From positions 42,324 to 106,323 of the forward strand of contig JADNRX010000186.1 of the NCBI GenBank assembly GCA_015501595.1: a stretch of DNA of 64,000 nt, written 5' to 3'. Each line of letters begins with the position of its first letter. Position 1 is the first letter of the stretch. Source of the stretch: Hymenopellis radicata (lineage: Eukaryota > Basidiomycota > Agaricomycetes > Agaricales > Physalacriaceae). Of this stretch, positions 33,215 to 44,384 are shown piece after piece. The notes under the pieces were generated by a model that saw only the letters and a list, made by a program, of their open reading frames with translations, was not told the DNA's origin and searched no databases. The translations under genes were made by a program, and so were the position numbers.

Positions 33215-36155
33215 GCTAACATTGGGCATCCCACAGTTTTTGCAGAAAAGCGCGTTCAGATCTCAAGCACACGTAAGCATCTTGATGCCATTTTCCTTCC
33301 GATTCCAACGCAATGGTCATGAATTCGAACTTTGCGAACTCTGCGTATAATTGACAGTTATGATCGAAGTCCTTCGTGTAATCTTATCCTTAGGAGACGT
33401 TGTGAGTAACAACTCATTGTCATCTTTTCTCACGAACGATTTTTGACCCCCGTCTCTCAACCAACCCTAAGACTGACATCACCGTTCCCTTCCTGCAAGC
33501 GCACGGGGCTACAACGAAACACGCTGGCGACCGACGACCGACGGCGTGGCCATTGCAAACTTCCCCAGCTTCGCACCCCGCGTCAAGATTGCGCCTTCCC
33601 TTCCCTTCTTGCTCGAGTCCCGAATCCAACGACTACGGAGGTAATACCGTGCCTTCGCCTGCGGACGACGGTGCTCCGACACGGACTCGCACTCCTGATT
33701 TCCAAGGCGGAGACTGGCTGACCTGATCTGTGGGGGGCCGTCGGAACTGGATTCTGCATCTTGCGTGCGGTTTCGAAGACAGGAACGCGTTCACGTGGTG
33801 GTCGATCGCGACTGCGCTCCTCTAACGCGCGGCGAGGACAGAAGGGCGCTCCCGGATTTCAGTAACGATTTGGTCTTCCTTGACTCGGCTATGCCTGTAC
33901 TAAGCGTCTCGCTCGCATAATGGACTCGGCTGGACGAGGTGCACGCCCTGTTTGTGTCTTGCTCACTGCTTGAAGCTGGATTTTTCCTTCGATGTTAGTA
34001 TCTTATCCTGGGTCTTGTGGGAACATGTTCTTGCATGTCAAGAAGCCTCTGTTCATGATTTCTCGATCGACTATGCTTCCAGTTGATGATCGAAGCCTGA
34101 GTGGCTGTGTGCCTACATGCGGCGCAATTTTTTGTGTCGCGAAGCAGTAAGGGCTTTGCCTCGCCATAATTTATTATCTTTGATTCTAACTGTCTGCACT
34201 ATTATCTAGGCCCAAAGTCAACTCTACGTGACTGGTTATCAATGTTTTTCCGATCACAATGAAAGTCATGTGATCTGGCACAAATAACAGCGAGACGCGC
34301 TCTACCTTTTGTTTACACCTGCCACCATCACCTTTCTCAGTCACCAAGCCATGGCTGACTTGGAGCTCCCTGCCTCCGTGGAACCACAAGCTCCCGTCAA
34401 TCCACCTCCCTCTGAGCTCACGACAGAGCTCAAGACCAAGTATACCGATGAGTTTCGGCGCACCCCATCTAAAGATGAGCTATACGGTGTTTTGTCTATA
34501 AACAAACAAAAGAAGGCGAAAAAGTCGAGGAAGAGGAAAGCCGGTCACATCCCACGTCCACCGAACGCATTCATTTTGTATAGGGCATGGATGAGCCATA
34601 GCGCGCGGCGGATGTGATGGCAGACATGGAGACGACATATTTATCGAATTGGAACGGTTGGTTTTCAAAGCTGGTTAAGCACCACTGGCATAATTTGCCA
34701 GCAGAGGTCCGAAAAATCTGGGATGACCTGCAGGTGGAGACGCAGAAGAAACATGCGGAGGAGAATCCTGGATACAAGTATCGTCCTGAGAAGAGACGCA
34801 AGACTGGGACTCCCACATCATCAGCATCCCCACCCGCTCTCTCCCCCACCACCGACGAGCCGCAAACGCCAGTTTGGGACGCGGTACCGGACGGCTACCA
34901 GTTCACCTTCGCCGTCTCCACTGTACCATCCCATAGCCCTTCGGTGGCTTCACCACAAGATTTCTCCCCCATATTATACTCCTCGTCGCCGCCGGCCAAT
35001 GAGAATGAACACGTCCAATCGCGAGACGATTTCACCCTGCAAGCTATTGTCGCCGCGTCGCCTGAGGTATGTGCTTTGTTGGTCTCTTTGTCTTGAATCT
35101 CATTTGTTCTCTTAGCAATTGCCACCGGACTTTTACACACAACCATCAGGTAATGCCGATGTGTTTGAGTGGCAGACCGCGACCACGAATACCGTCGCTG
35201 GCCCCCCAACTTATCAGGCATGCGCATTGTTCGTTTATGTATTCTCGTCTAATTGATTCTTCAAGCAATATCCCCAACCATATACACCAACGGCCGAACT
35301 GCCGTACACGCTCAATGCATTCGAAGGACAAGCCTTTGTGAACCTTCAGGTATGTGTATTGTCCTCACTTGGATCTTGGTCCTTGGCTAACGACCTCTCC
35401 TTTAGGATGACGTGTACTCTACCACCGCCAACCAGTTTCCCACCGACGGGTCAAAATGGGACCTGAACCAGTCTCCCGCAGACCTATTGTTGACTTTGTG
35501 CCGCCACCGCTTCCAGCTGGAAGAGTCATTGGACATCAACCTCGATGAGCTTGAGAGCGACGACGCGCTCGTCACTACCATGTCTCCGCTGGACCAGCAG
35601 CTGCTCGCCCTGAGACGGGAGGCGCGCCCTTTGTTCCCTCCCTCGCTCTACGAGTTCTAGGACATTGGATTTTCATTTCTATTTTCATTTTCTGATTTAT
35701 CTTATCCCTTTATCATCGTCTTGATTTCCCGGTCTTCTGCTGCCACCTCAAAAGAGCATCACATTATGATACCCTTATTCTCGCATCATATCTCTGCTTA
35801 TCTCGTATTGCTATCGTTTCCCGTCTGCATCGTTACCGTATTGTCCTGTTTTCCGAGTTTCTAGCATTAGGATATCCCCCTTTCCGCATATATCTCTTTT
35901 TATTCCGTATAGCTATCCTGTTGTTTCTGTATACAGTGTACTTGTCTGAATTGCATCTGTTGTTGTGCTTATGCTTTGGTGTTACCGTGACTATGACTTG
36001 TTACACGCCTTCTTCTTAACCACCATCCAGTACCATGAACGCGCTTCCTGCGACGCGTCAGCCTGTTAGTGAAAATTACCCTAAATTACCAAACACTTTC
36101 TGGAGTGTACGTTACCGAATTTTTCGAATTCTGTATGTGACTGTTCAACTAGTAG
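33215..36155 (+). repeat. Right arm of the RIC8/HMG palindrome
   Basis: Reverse-complement copy of 26500-29500. The inner end matches near 33260-33320 (the sequence containing aagcatcttgatgccatttt) and the outer end near 36110-36155. It contains the frameshifted HMG-box copy and a disrupted counterpart of the 28753-29115 frame. Compared with the left arm it shows more disabling changes, so it is the degenerating arm or the one under weaker selection. Confidence 0.92.
34351..35660 (+). pseudogene. HMG-box gene, second copy with a frameshift in the box
   Basis: This is the inverted twin of the gene at 26973-28288, with the same start (MADLELPASVEP) and same three introns. Helix 1 is preserved (RPPNAFILYRAWM), but at about 34600-34615 the frame is lost and a TGA is met. 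The remaining box (SNWNGWFSKLVKHHW ... NPGYKYRPEK) and tail continue in another frame to the same stop region at 35660. No intron can bridge the break. The donor of the second intron is gcatgc where the left copy has gtatgc, a GC donor that may still be used. After the break an ATG at about 34615 or 34617 could start a protein lacking helix 1. The tail is well conserved despite the break, so the lesion is young or a sequencing error. Confidence 0.8.
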
Positions 36156-36716
36156 CTTGTTACCCTCAGACGCGTTGATACATACGAAGCGTGAAAATGA
36201 TGCGCACATTAAACGACATCGGACCAGTGATGACACGTCGGCGTCGCGCATCTCAGTGTAAGTTATGAGCATGCAACCCTCGAGACTAGACTTGGTTTGG
36301 GCTGTTCACACAATAACGAGAACCTTTACTTGTCTACTTACTTGATGTCGCTTACCTTTGAGAAGAATCGTGGTATGTGAGATCTTTTCTATTCTGAGGG
36401 AAAAGAACGAATTTATAAAGGAAAGGACTTGGCCCAGACTTACCATTGTGGCTGTGCAGTAGCCGGCCCGAGTGCAGATGCTATTGTGCTGTTTGCGCTT
36501 CAAGAGCAACGTCCATGTTGGCGGGAGCCACTTAGTAAATCCTCTCAAATTCTCTCGGACCACACGATACAAGTCCTACCCGTGCGTTGTTGGTTGTTAC
36601 AACTGCGTAGCGTTCGCGCTACATTCACATTTTACAATTACATCGCGCGTGAGCCCTTTATCTACTGCACTTACTGCAATCTGACTTCAACTTGTTCTAC
36701 AGGTATTTACGCGATC
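36156..36716. other. 5' region of the F-box gene
   Basis: Between the palindrome and the F-box start. A likely 5' untranslated intron runs from about 36649 (gtgagccc) to the acceptor at 36702 (ttctacag), just before the ATG at 36717. The frame is open far upstream but lacks coding character there. Confidence 0.35.
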
Positions 36717-38390
36717 ATGTCTGAACAATGCAGCCTTTGCTCAACCATTCCCTCCATTCTTGTCTCTCCCGAACGCTCGTCGCGCGTGGCAGAGCTCATA
36801 AGTAATAACATCCCTCCATCCCAATCGGGCAGACAATTCATGCAAAGCCTGTGCACTGATTATGAGGACCGACTTCGCCAGCTCGATGACCGAGTATCAC
36901 GTGTGGCGCAGGCCTTGGCCGTGCTCACCGCGGAACGCGACAAATTCCTATCCCACATCGAGGACATCAAGGCCATCATGCACCCGATGCGGTCACTTCC
37001 AGATGATGTCCTATACGAGATCTTCTTGCATTGTATCCCAAATTGGACAAGGGACAATCTGCGCCATGGGCAGTGCAACTCGCATGACTCACTCGACGTC
37101 AAGAACGCGCCGTGGACGTTCGCCCAGGTGTGCTCGCGCTGGCGGAATGTCGTCCTCCGCCTACCCTCCCTGTGGTCTACCGTTGTGCTCAACTTCCCAA
37201 AATACCGAAGCATTGAACATCAGGACCCTTTACTGGCCAGATTACAGCTTCTCTTGGAGCGGTCCCGAGCGTGTGACATGACTGTCATCGCTGCGACAGA
37301 CTATCTGCCGTCCTTTGGGATAGAGCATCCTATGATCGCCCTCCTCCGACAGACGTCTCATCGCTGGAAGTATCTCCGCATCTGGCTGACCCCCGCGTTC
37401 ATGCGCGCCTTCTTCCATCTCCTCCCAGTTAACCGTCTCCAGCAATTGGCCATCCACAACGGAACGATGGACCAATCAGACGCTCCCTACTCGGCCGAGT
37501 CGATAAAGCTCGACTCGGCCCGCCAGCTCATCAATCTGCGACTGAGCGGGCGGCGGCCCGTCAATCCCAACGTCACCTGGGCACACATTGTCGATTTTGA
37601 CGCGATAAACGTGTTTTGCGAGCACGTCTTTTCGGTGCTGCCCCAAATGGTGAACGTCCGCTCCATGAAGCTGGCTTGTGGGCCGACGCGCGTTCCTCCG
37701 GGCGCGCGCCCCATTTCGCTGCACAGACTCAAGCGGCTTAAAGTCGAGGAACAGAGTCCAGGCGCGGGCGGCTGCATCGCGTCCTTCCTCGCTCTATTAG
37801 ACGCGCCCATCCTCACCTCCTTGCACCTCCTCTATCCGCGCGCGTTCTCCACCCCACGCCTCCCCTCGGATTTCTCCGGCATTGGGCGGATAACCGCGTT
37901 GAGAGTTATAGGCTACTTTGGACCCGTCGACAGTCCGTGCCCAGACCTAGTCGAGTTCCTGCGGAAGACGAACAAGCTCACGTCCATCCGCATGGACATG
38001 CAGCGCATCCCGGCCGGGCTGCTGCGTGCCATGATGCCGCCTGGTGCTGAGGCCATTCTCAAAAACTTGGAATGCCTCAATCTGTCGTATACGGGTCAGG
38101 AAGCGTACGAGGTGGACCCGGAGCTGGTTCTTCTCGCAGCGGAGGCACGTGCGCGTCCGGCGTTGGTGGACGATGGGTATCGGCCGCTGGTGCAGCTCCG
38201 TCTGCCCGCGCATCTCGCGTTTGCGAAGGCGGACCTCACTTCCCGGTGGAATCAGGTCTCGCACAAGCTGACGATTACTGTCCGGGGAAAACGGTGGAAG
38301 TTTAGAGGGCCTGGTATGCCTGATGGAGCATCCATATATGAGGTGCCCAATGTAGTAGTAGAGGATGATACATCGAGTATACTAGGCTAG
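36717..38390 (+). CDS. F-box protein of the basidiomycete LRR-like family
   Basis: Single-exon gene of 557 codons. The N terminus has a short Cys-containing segment (CSLCSTIP), then a coiled coil (about residues 45-85: YEDRLRQLDDRVSRVAQAL...LSHIEDIKAI), directly followed by the F-box (MRSLPDDVLYEIFLHCIP ... WTFAQVCSRWRNVVLRLPSLWS), which would bind Skp1 in an SCF ubiquitin ligase. The remaining 400 residues contain leucine-rich segments resembling irregular LRRs (ILTSLHLLYPRAF, ITALRVIGYFG, LECLNLSYTG), presumably the substrate-binding part. This exact order, coiled coil plus F-box plus LRR-like tail, is greatly expanded in mushrooms. The start was set at the ATG after a probable 5' untranslated intron, although the frame is open from 36429. 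No target can be inferred. Confidence 0.85.
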   Translation: MSEQCSLCSTIPSILVSPERSSRVAELISNNIPPSQSGRQFMQSLCTDYEDRLRQLDDRVSRVAQALAVLTAERDKFLSHIEDIKAIMHPMRSLPDDVLYEIFLHCIPNWTRDNLRHGQCNSHDSLDVKNAPWTFAQVCSRWRNVVLRLPSLWSTVVLNFPKYRSIEHQDPLLARLQLLLERSRACDMTVIAATDYLPSFGIEHPMIALLRQTSHRWKYLRIWLTPAFMRAFFHLLPVNRLQQLAIHNGTMDQSDAPYSAESIKLDSARQLINLRLSGRRPVNPNVTWAHIVDFDAINVFCEHVFSVLPQMVNVRSMKLACGPTRVPPGARPISLHRLKRLKVEEQSPGAGGCIASFLALLDAPILTSLHLLYPRAFSTPRLPSDFSGIGRITALRVIGYFGPVDSPCPDLVEFLRKTNKLTSIRMDMQRIPAGLLRAMMPPGAEAILKNLECLNLSYTGQEAYEVDPELVLLAAEARARPALVDDGYRPLVQLRLPAHLAFAKADLTSRWNQVSHKLTITVRGKRWKFRGPGMPDGASIYEVPNVVVEDDTSSILG

Positions 38391-38415
38391 GTCCTCTCGC
38401 TCGTGCTAACAAATC

Positions 38416-38919
38416 CTAACTTGTCAACGCAGTCATCATCAATTTCAGCGATATCCTTCCGTTCTTGTCTTCCAACAGATCGACGGGAACGTCCACATAA
38501 TCCGCATGCTCCGTCCACCCACCCGCCGTCGCCGCCTTCACCACGAATACGTCCCCCTTAACCCCCGACGTCTTGGGGAAATACGGATTGCGCGGGAGCT
38601 GCTCGTGGCAGCAGCGGAAGAAATAATAGTGCCCGTCGACTGTGGCGTTCGGCTGCCCGGTGACGTCCACGCGGCGCAGCGTGCGCAGGTGCCACAGCGA
38701 CTGCCCCGGCTCCGGCGCGTTCCAGAACATGCGCATGTCCGGGACGTGGTACAGGAAGCAGTCCGCGAGCTTATCTGCGTTGACGTAGACCGTCTCGCGC
38801 TGCACGAATTGGGGCTTGGTGCCGTCCGCGGGGAGGCGCAGGCAGCGCACGCTGGTCGGCACGAACGCGGCCGCGGGCGGCGGCACCGCGCGCGTGCGCT
38901 TCATCATCCACGCGAACAT
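38416..38919 (-). CDS. Small unknown protein
   Basis: Intron-free minus-strand frame of 167 codons convergent with the F-box gene (stops 25 bases apart). Sequence starts MFAWMMKRTRAVPPP and includes YVNADKLADCFLYHVPDMRMFW and HYYFFRCCHEQLPRNPYF; composition and codon use look coding and the opposite-strand frame is poorer in structure. No family or domain is recognised and there is no signal peptide. The G+C-rich third positions match the neighbouring F-box gene, which supports expression. Confidence 0.55.
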   Translation of the reverse strand: MFAWMMKRTRAVPPPAAAFVPTSVRCLRLPADGTKPQFVQRETVYVNADKLADCFLYHVPDMRMFWNAPEPGQSLWHLRTLRRVDVTGQPNATVDGHYYFFRCCHEQLPRNPYFPKTSGVKGDVFVVKAATAGGWTEHADYVDVPVDLLEDKNGRISLKLMMTALTS

Positions 38920-39378
38920 CGCGCAGATGGAGGTTGGGGGATGCGATGTGATGCGGTACCAAGACCGAGATATATACTATTGCAATAAGTGTACATTCTA
39001 GATGACAGATGTTGAACCGCGGTAGGCGCATTGGAACCGATGCCGAGTTTCCCATATTCTTAGGCTGTTTATCGCCTAGATGATACAATAGAGATAGACG
39101 GGACAGTTGGAGGAACAGCGTCGGCACCTGCTCATGTACGAATAAGACCAGTTGCTCTCGTCCTCATCGGTAGCTGGAGGTCATGACCCGCCTTCGTCGC
39201 TTCTTGGCGAACGACGTCCTGCATCGGATCTATCTTCCGAATTCGCGGCATAACATTTTCGGTTTAGCGATGCCTTCCATCAGTCTACTAGATGTTAGTC
39301 GAGAAAATCACAAAGGCACATATATAACATCTGTCACAAATGAACAGGTCAAACCTAGAGAACAAATGTTAATTTACA
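38920..39378. other. Spacer between the small unknown gene and CBP80
   Basis: No supported gene. The plus-strand frame 39183-40199 is the shadow of CBP80 exons on the other strand. Confidence 0.45.
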
Positions 39379-42300
39379 TCAATCCGCCCCAGTCGACGTA
39401 TTGTAAATCTTTTGAAGCAGCGCCCCAGCAGGGTCCTCAGATCCCTCAAACCGGGCAAACGACACCGTCGTCAGTGTCGTCGAATACGTCCGCAGGTAGG
39501 GGGAGTACTATCCCAACATCAGTTGTTGAAGCCTCGTTCAAGAAGCGACCTGGAACTCACCACGCGGCAAAAGTGCCTATACCAACACCACGTCTCCCAC
39601 ACATTCCACTCCTCTTTGCCCCAATTTGCGCGGTCCTCCCAAGCAGTAGGCGATATCACCGTCCTCGACTCAGGCTTCGGATGTGCGCTAGACTCGGGCG
39701 GCGCCAAGCAGGACACGAAGCCCTCCAAAGCCCGCGACAGCCCCGTTTTTTGTTCTCGTACGAGGCTAGAAAAGGCCTTGAGCGCAGTCGTCAGCGCTGG
39801 GTTTTCAGGTATGTCATCTACGAAATCCAAATCCATCAGCTTGGTGTTACGCTTCTAGAGGACGGCTTACCAGGCTTAGCATCATCAACGTCCATAGCAG
39901 TGCCCTCTTTCGCAATAGCCTGTGCGCGCGTATCGTCGTCCTCCTTCCTCAGCGCCGCCACCTTCTTCCGCGCGATATTTACACGCCCATTAGCCTTATC
40001 CAGAGCACCCTTCACCAAATCCCACTGCAAGCCGCCAATGCACCGCACAGAGCTCAGCTCATCGTGGCTCTCCGTGCCCCTCTCGAACGTCCAATTAATA
40101 ACATCCGTGGGGTCCACGATCTGGTACTGCATGAGCTTGTCGAACACGATGACGACCATTTGGGAGTTCTCCTTCCAGAAGGACGCGACGGAGGTCTGAA
40201 TCTCCGACTTGGTATCGCTGGATCCGTGGGAGACGATGTGACGCAATAACGGGAGGTATCGCTCGATGGCGTTGAGAAGATGAGAGAAGGAGCGCGCGCC
40301 AATGTGGAGAAGGGACTGAATGGCGATGGAAAGAACGACGTTGTCAGAATTTGCACCTGCATCGGCCGCTTCGACGGATGTCTTGAGAGTGTCAAGATGA
40401 GCGATAACCTCTTCCGCCTTGGCGCGTCCGCGGAACAGATTCAAGATGGATTGGGCACTATCGTGATGTGGATTTACTAGAAAGTGACGTGAGTGCTAGT
40501 CAGTATGTTACAACACAAAAGGCCGTACTGGGGTCTTCGTAAGGGAAGTGAGGGCCTGGCGCCACCTTCGGTAGAACATACGCATCTGGTTCTTGCATCT
40601 GAGGCGGAAGTGTTTTGGCGATGCGATCAAAATACGACAGGCGGATTTCATACTCCAGGACGCGCCTCATGAAGGCCCGGCGCGGGTGCTGAGGGACTAG
40701 AGTCAGATCCGGTAACCTAACAAGCAATACAATCAGCGATACACTGTACTTTAGACATATGACACGAACCATTCTTTCCAGACCCATTGAAAGCCAAAGT
40801 TGCTCATGTGAATGGCAAACCATTCCGCGAAGCGACGTGACACATCGACATCCAGACCATCCGCCAAGTAGCCGAAAAGTTTTCGGATCGATTTACCCAC
40901 AGCAGGACCAACACTCTGAGGTGACAGCTTGCACAACTCCGTAATGACCCCCATATAATATATCGATTTTTGTGACGCTTCCGGTAGCAAAAAGTAGGCG
41001 CCCAAGATGGTCTATCGTCCATTTAGTAGGATCAACGGGGATCAGAGTTCGGCGTACCTCAATCATCGTATTCTCAAGCAACCAGTCTTTCTCAAGTACG
41101 GGGTCGACGGCAGCAGGCGCGCCGAGCTTTGGCTTGAATGTACCCGGTAACGTCCATTTGGGATATTCGAGCAGTAACCGCGCGCACTCCTTCCGGTTTA
41201 CCTCGAAAATATCAACAATAGCCATCAAGTCGACACGAATGACATAGCCCTCGGGCGTCTTGAAGTCCGGTGTAACCTAATCCGCTGTAAGATGGGATAA
41301 TGCGCAGCATAATCTTGGCGTACATCGTTTTCAAACAACTGGACAAAGTTTTCCGGCCATTCTTCTTTTTTTACAGGCGCGTCATCCTCTGTTCCTTCCA
41401 GCTCAGTGACTTCCGGGGAACGAGCACAGATGGTAAGCTGAATGCTTCAGCCTCTAATTCCGAATAGCCGGTGTATGGCTGTGGAAATGGAACTGTTGCA
41501 CCAGGTGCTTGCAGGGCATGGCAGGATGCAAGTAGGGCATCAAGGAGCTAATTGAATGTCAGCATTGAAAACAATAAACACTGCCAGAAGAGGTGTTTCT
41601 CAGTCAGGCAAAACACTGAACATTGCTTTAAGAACGCAATTTCTTCAACTGAGAAGATATTAAGGAAATCATGCAGGAGGTTATGGTGAAACGTGCCGAG
41701 TTTGGCCTCGAACAACTTCCTCAGATATTTCCTTGGACGAGGAAACCGACGTCCCATTTGTGTAAAATTGTACTCACCTCGTCCGCATTTTCACTAGTAC
41801 CATCAAATAATACCATCGGATGAACTAAAGCCTTGGCCGGTTTCGTGCTCTCATTAAACGCTTCTATGGCCGTAATGATAGCTTCCGGGCTTGATGGCGG
41901 TAGAATGGAGCCTGCCTGACTTGATACTCAAGACACGTCTACCAGTGCGAACAATGAACTTACGATCATGAGACCTTCACCTGCGCATAGTGCAGCACGC
42001 TTAGCCCGCCCCTGGGAGACACCAAATTCATCTAATACAGCTGTGAATGACTGGAGAAGCGTGGCCAGAGAGTCGGGCGAAATGATTCCGGCTAGAGCAA
42101 GATGGGAGAAGAAGTGGATCTAGGTAAGAGTTTTAGTCTTTTGTTATTTACTATAGAGACCAATGGGATTCCGATGCACTCCGGTAACTCGTAGCACCTC
42201 CCTCTTTGCCGCTCATGTCGCGCAACGTGTCGGGTACAGTTTAGGGGGTACGGTTAGGTTTACGGCACGCTTCATACGGTATACCCGTACCGTACCGTAA

Positions 42301-43162
42301 GGCAGCTTGATGTGTGTCTTACGGTTACGGGTACCATCACTAGCGGGACAAGGAGGGACACTGAGCCAAGTTGATGTACCCTGCGGGACACAACACGACC
42401 AGGCGCGTTTATTTCCGCCACCAGACCCGAAGTCCAATGTTCACCGACGCGTCCCGGCCACCCGGTATACGGGTGTGTACAGCACCTGAAGCCGTCCCGT
42501 AACCGTGCCGTATCAGCGAAACACCAGACCCGTAGAGCACCGTAAAGTTTACGGCCGTAACCGTAAAGGGTACGGCGGAGACCCCTACGGGTACTCCGGC
42601 GAAGAATGAGTAGAAGAAAAACACTCACACAGAACCGCGTCTCTCTCCATGACAATTGATCAACGTAGGTCTGGAAGCCTTTCCATATTTCCTCAAGTAA
42701 TTGACGACCAAGAGACGTTCCTTCCGAGGGTTGTTCGTGTAACAGTCGAAGAAGTGCAGCATAATGTGGGATTTTGTACGGTTGCTCAGTCACCCTATCA
42801 GAGACTGTCAGTCTGCATTCCACGTTCGACGACGCGTTAAACATACCCTATTCGTAGCGCCTCCGCGATATTGGGGATATTTGGTGGCTGCAGTTCGCGA
42901 ATCTGCTGTTCCAATTGGGGCAATTCTTCCACTGGATCCTAAGGAATATGAGGGACAATTAGACTGCCGGGGTCGCGATGGAAGTACCACTTCTCCCAGA
43001 CGAAATATTGCTGAACGCAGTTTGTCTTGGGGTGATTCCACGGGTTCACGTCGGTCGTAATCATCTGCAAACAAAGGATAGGAATAGACTAAAAATCGCA
43101 GCGAATTAACACACCCCGGTATCTGCGGCGGTTGCCTCCTCCTCCACGGCCATGCCAGCTCA
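39379..43162 (-). CDS. Nuclear cap-binding protein subunit 1 (CBP80)
   Basis: CBP80 (NCBP1) is the large scaffold subunit of the nuclear cap-binding complex acting in splicing, export and nonsense decay. About eleven to twelve minus-strand exons fit. Exon 1 (from 43162) reads MSWHGRGGGNRRRYR, a basic Gly/Arg start. Next come DYDRREPVESPQDKLRSAI, EELPQLEQQIRELQPPNIPN, MFNASSNVECRLTVSDRV and the MIF4G-like repeats; later TPEGYVIRVDLMAIVDIFEV, WFAIHMSNFGFQWVWKEW and NSDNVVLSIAIQSLLHIGARSF. The final exons contain HFCRV|YSPYLRTYSTTL and end at 39379. Two one-base frame breaks have no intron to explain them: an extra G at about 42839 (before MFNASS) and a missing C in a CCCC run near 41419 (before PEVTEL). 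An intron near 42120-42640 carries a transposon-like insertion. Otherwise the protein is complete. Confidence 0.87.
42190..42620. mobile_element. MITE-like insertion with tacgg/ccgta repeats in a CBP80 intron
   Basis: Roughly 430 bases inside one intron are packed with short direct and inverted copies of ttacggt / accgtaa and gggtac / gtaccc, denser toward both ends (42225-42320 and 42495-42600). That pattern resembles the subterminal repeats of hAT-type elements and their short non-autonomous relatives. There is no coding potential. The insertion lengthens the intron but leaves flanking exons intact; exact ends and target duplication were not resolved. Confidence 0.55.
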
Positions 43163-44384
43163 TCTTGTGGCTGTCGAAGCGAAAAACGGTTTGATTCTGA
43201 ATCGACCGTTGACCAGGCTGTCTACGAGAGAAAGACGTGGTTACTCTTCAACAACAAGATGTATTTGAGCAATCCACCGATGTCCAGAACGCGCGTCAAC
43301 GGAAGGATGACGGTGGCGAGAAGGAAGGAAGGTAAGGCACGAAACACATCACAAAAGCACCACGTGACGAAGTCAGGCGGTTTCGGGCCGTTGGCAAAAT
43401 ACGCAGGACTGAGGATAAATTGGATAAGTAATAGATATCTTCAGAGAGCGATGCAGTTTTCGGCCCGCCTAGCTCAATCGGATAAGTGTCAGAGCTGCGA
43501 GGACTCTCGCGGTGGGCTACTTCTCTCGACCCTGTCACGATTTGGGGCAGCCCCGGAGCGCGGCCGGAGCCCCCGGAGCGGTCTCAAATCGTCCAATCGG
43601 ACCCTGATTTGATCGCCGGCGATCTTTTTTTCTTTTTTTAAAAAAAGAGGGGGCGGGGGAAGGAACGAACTAAGCCTTTCGGGTTTCTGCGCGTCGCGTA
43701 ACCCTCGTCGTCATGCGTGTTTCGTGTTTCTGTTTTCTTTTCTTTCACGCGTCGGCGCTGCCCTGCTCGTCTTTTGCCCTTCGCGCGGTTACTTTCCTAC
43801 AGCGGCATTGCCCTGCCACTTCCGCCCTGCTGCCATCATAGCCGAGTTTCCCTCGTTCTCCTTTCCCTTACTGTAGTATCATACAGTGGTTGCCAACCCC
43901 GCTCTTCCCTCCTCGTTCCTTGATTCCTTTTCTTTTTTTAAAAAAAAGAAGAGAAGCAGTGTTAACGCCGCACTTTTCAGCTTCCCCCACCTGACCACCG
44001 CTGAGATCGTTGTCTTCCTAACTTGCGCTTTCATCAGCACAATCTTCCTCGCTATTTGGGCCCGCATTATCTATCTGCTCTATTTCAGACGATTCCCGCT
44101 CACTCCAAGGGGGTTCCGGACTTAAAGTCCGATACATCCGGCAGGTAGGTAGGGTCAGCGTCGAGGTCCAAAAAAAGTTTTCTCAAACCATGATATTTTG
44201 GGTCATATTTGGGTCATAAATTGTGTATTCAAGTATTAGCTGCCCCAGTCGAACAGGTAGTCTTCAAACGGTATGATATTGGGTGTTCTAATGTTATAAT
44301 TCTAGTGCTACTGCTCCTGTAGACGCGGGTCAATCACCGCACGGTGACAGAGATAACAACAACGAAGACTCACCATCACAACCA
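43163..44384. other. Gene-poor stretch with repeat-like structures
   Basis: No supported gene over 1.2 kb. It holds a tRNA-like A-box (tagctcaatcgg, 43469) followed by a possible B-box-like tcgaccc, a perfect 14-base palindrome gatcgccggcgatc (43612-43625), and two T-tract/A-tract hairpins of the form ctttttttaaaaaaa near 43634-43650 and 43933-43948. An 80-codon frame at 43886-44125 has one hydrophobic segment (VVFLTCAFISTIFLAIWARI) and no family. Confidence 0.35.

Noticed and set aside
39183..40199. A 338-codon plus-strand frame
   Set aside because: It is the shadow of CBP80 exons on the minus strand and shows no domain.
41548..41757. A 69-codon minus-strand frame in the CBP80 region
   Set aside because: It lies within a long CBP80 intron with good gtgagt...ttag borders; the flanking exons join in frame without it.
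43466..43520. A functional tRNA gene suggested by the A-box and the GCCCGCC/GGTGGGC stem
   Set aside because: The enclosed length is about 55 bases, the D-loop is too long and there is no proper T-arm, so a normal cloverleaf cannot form.
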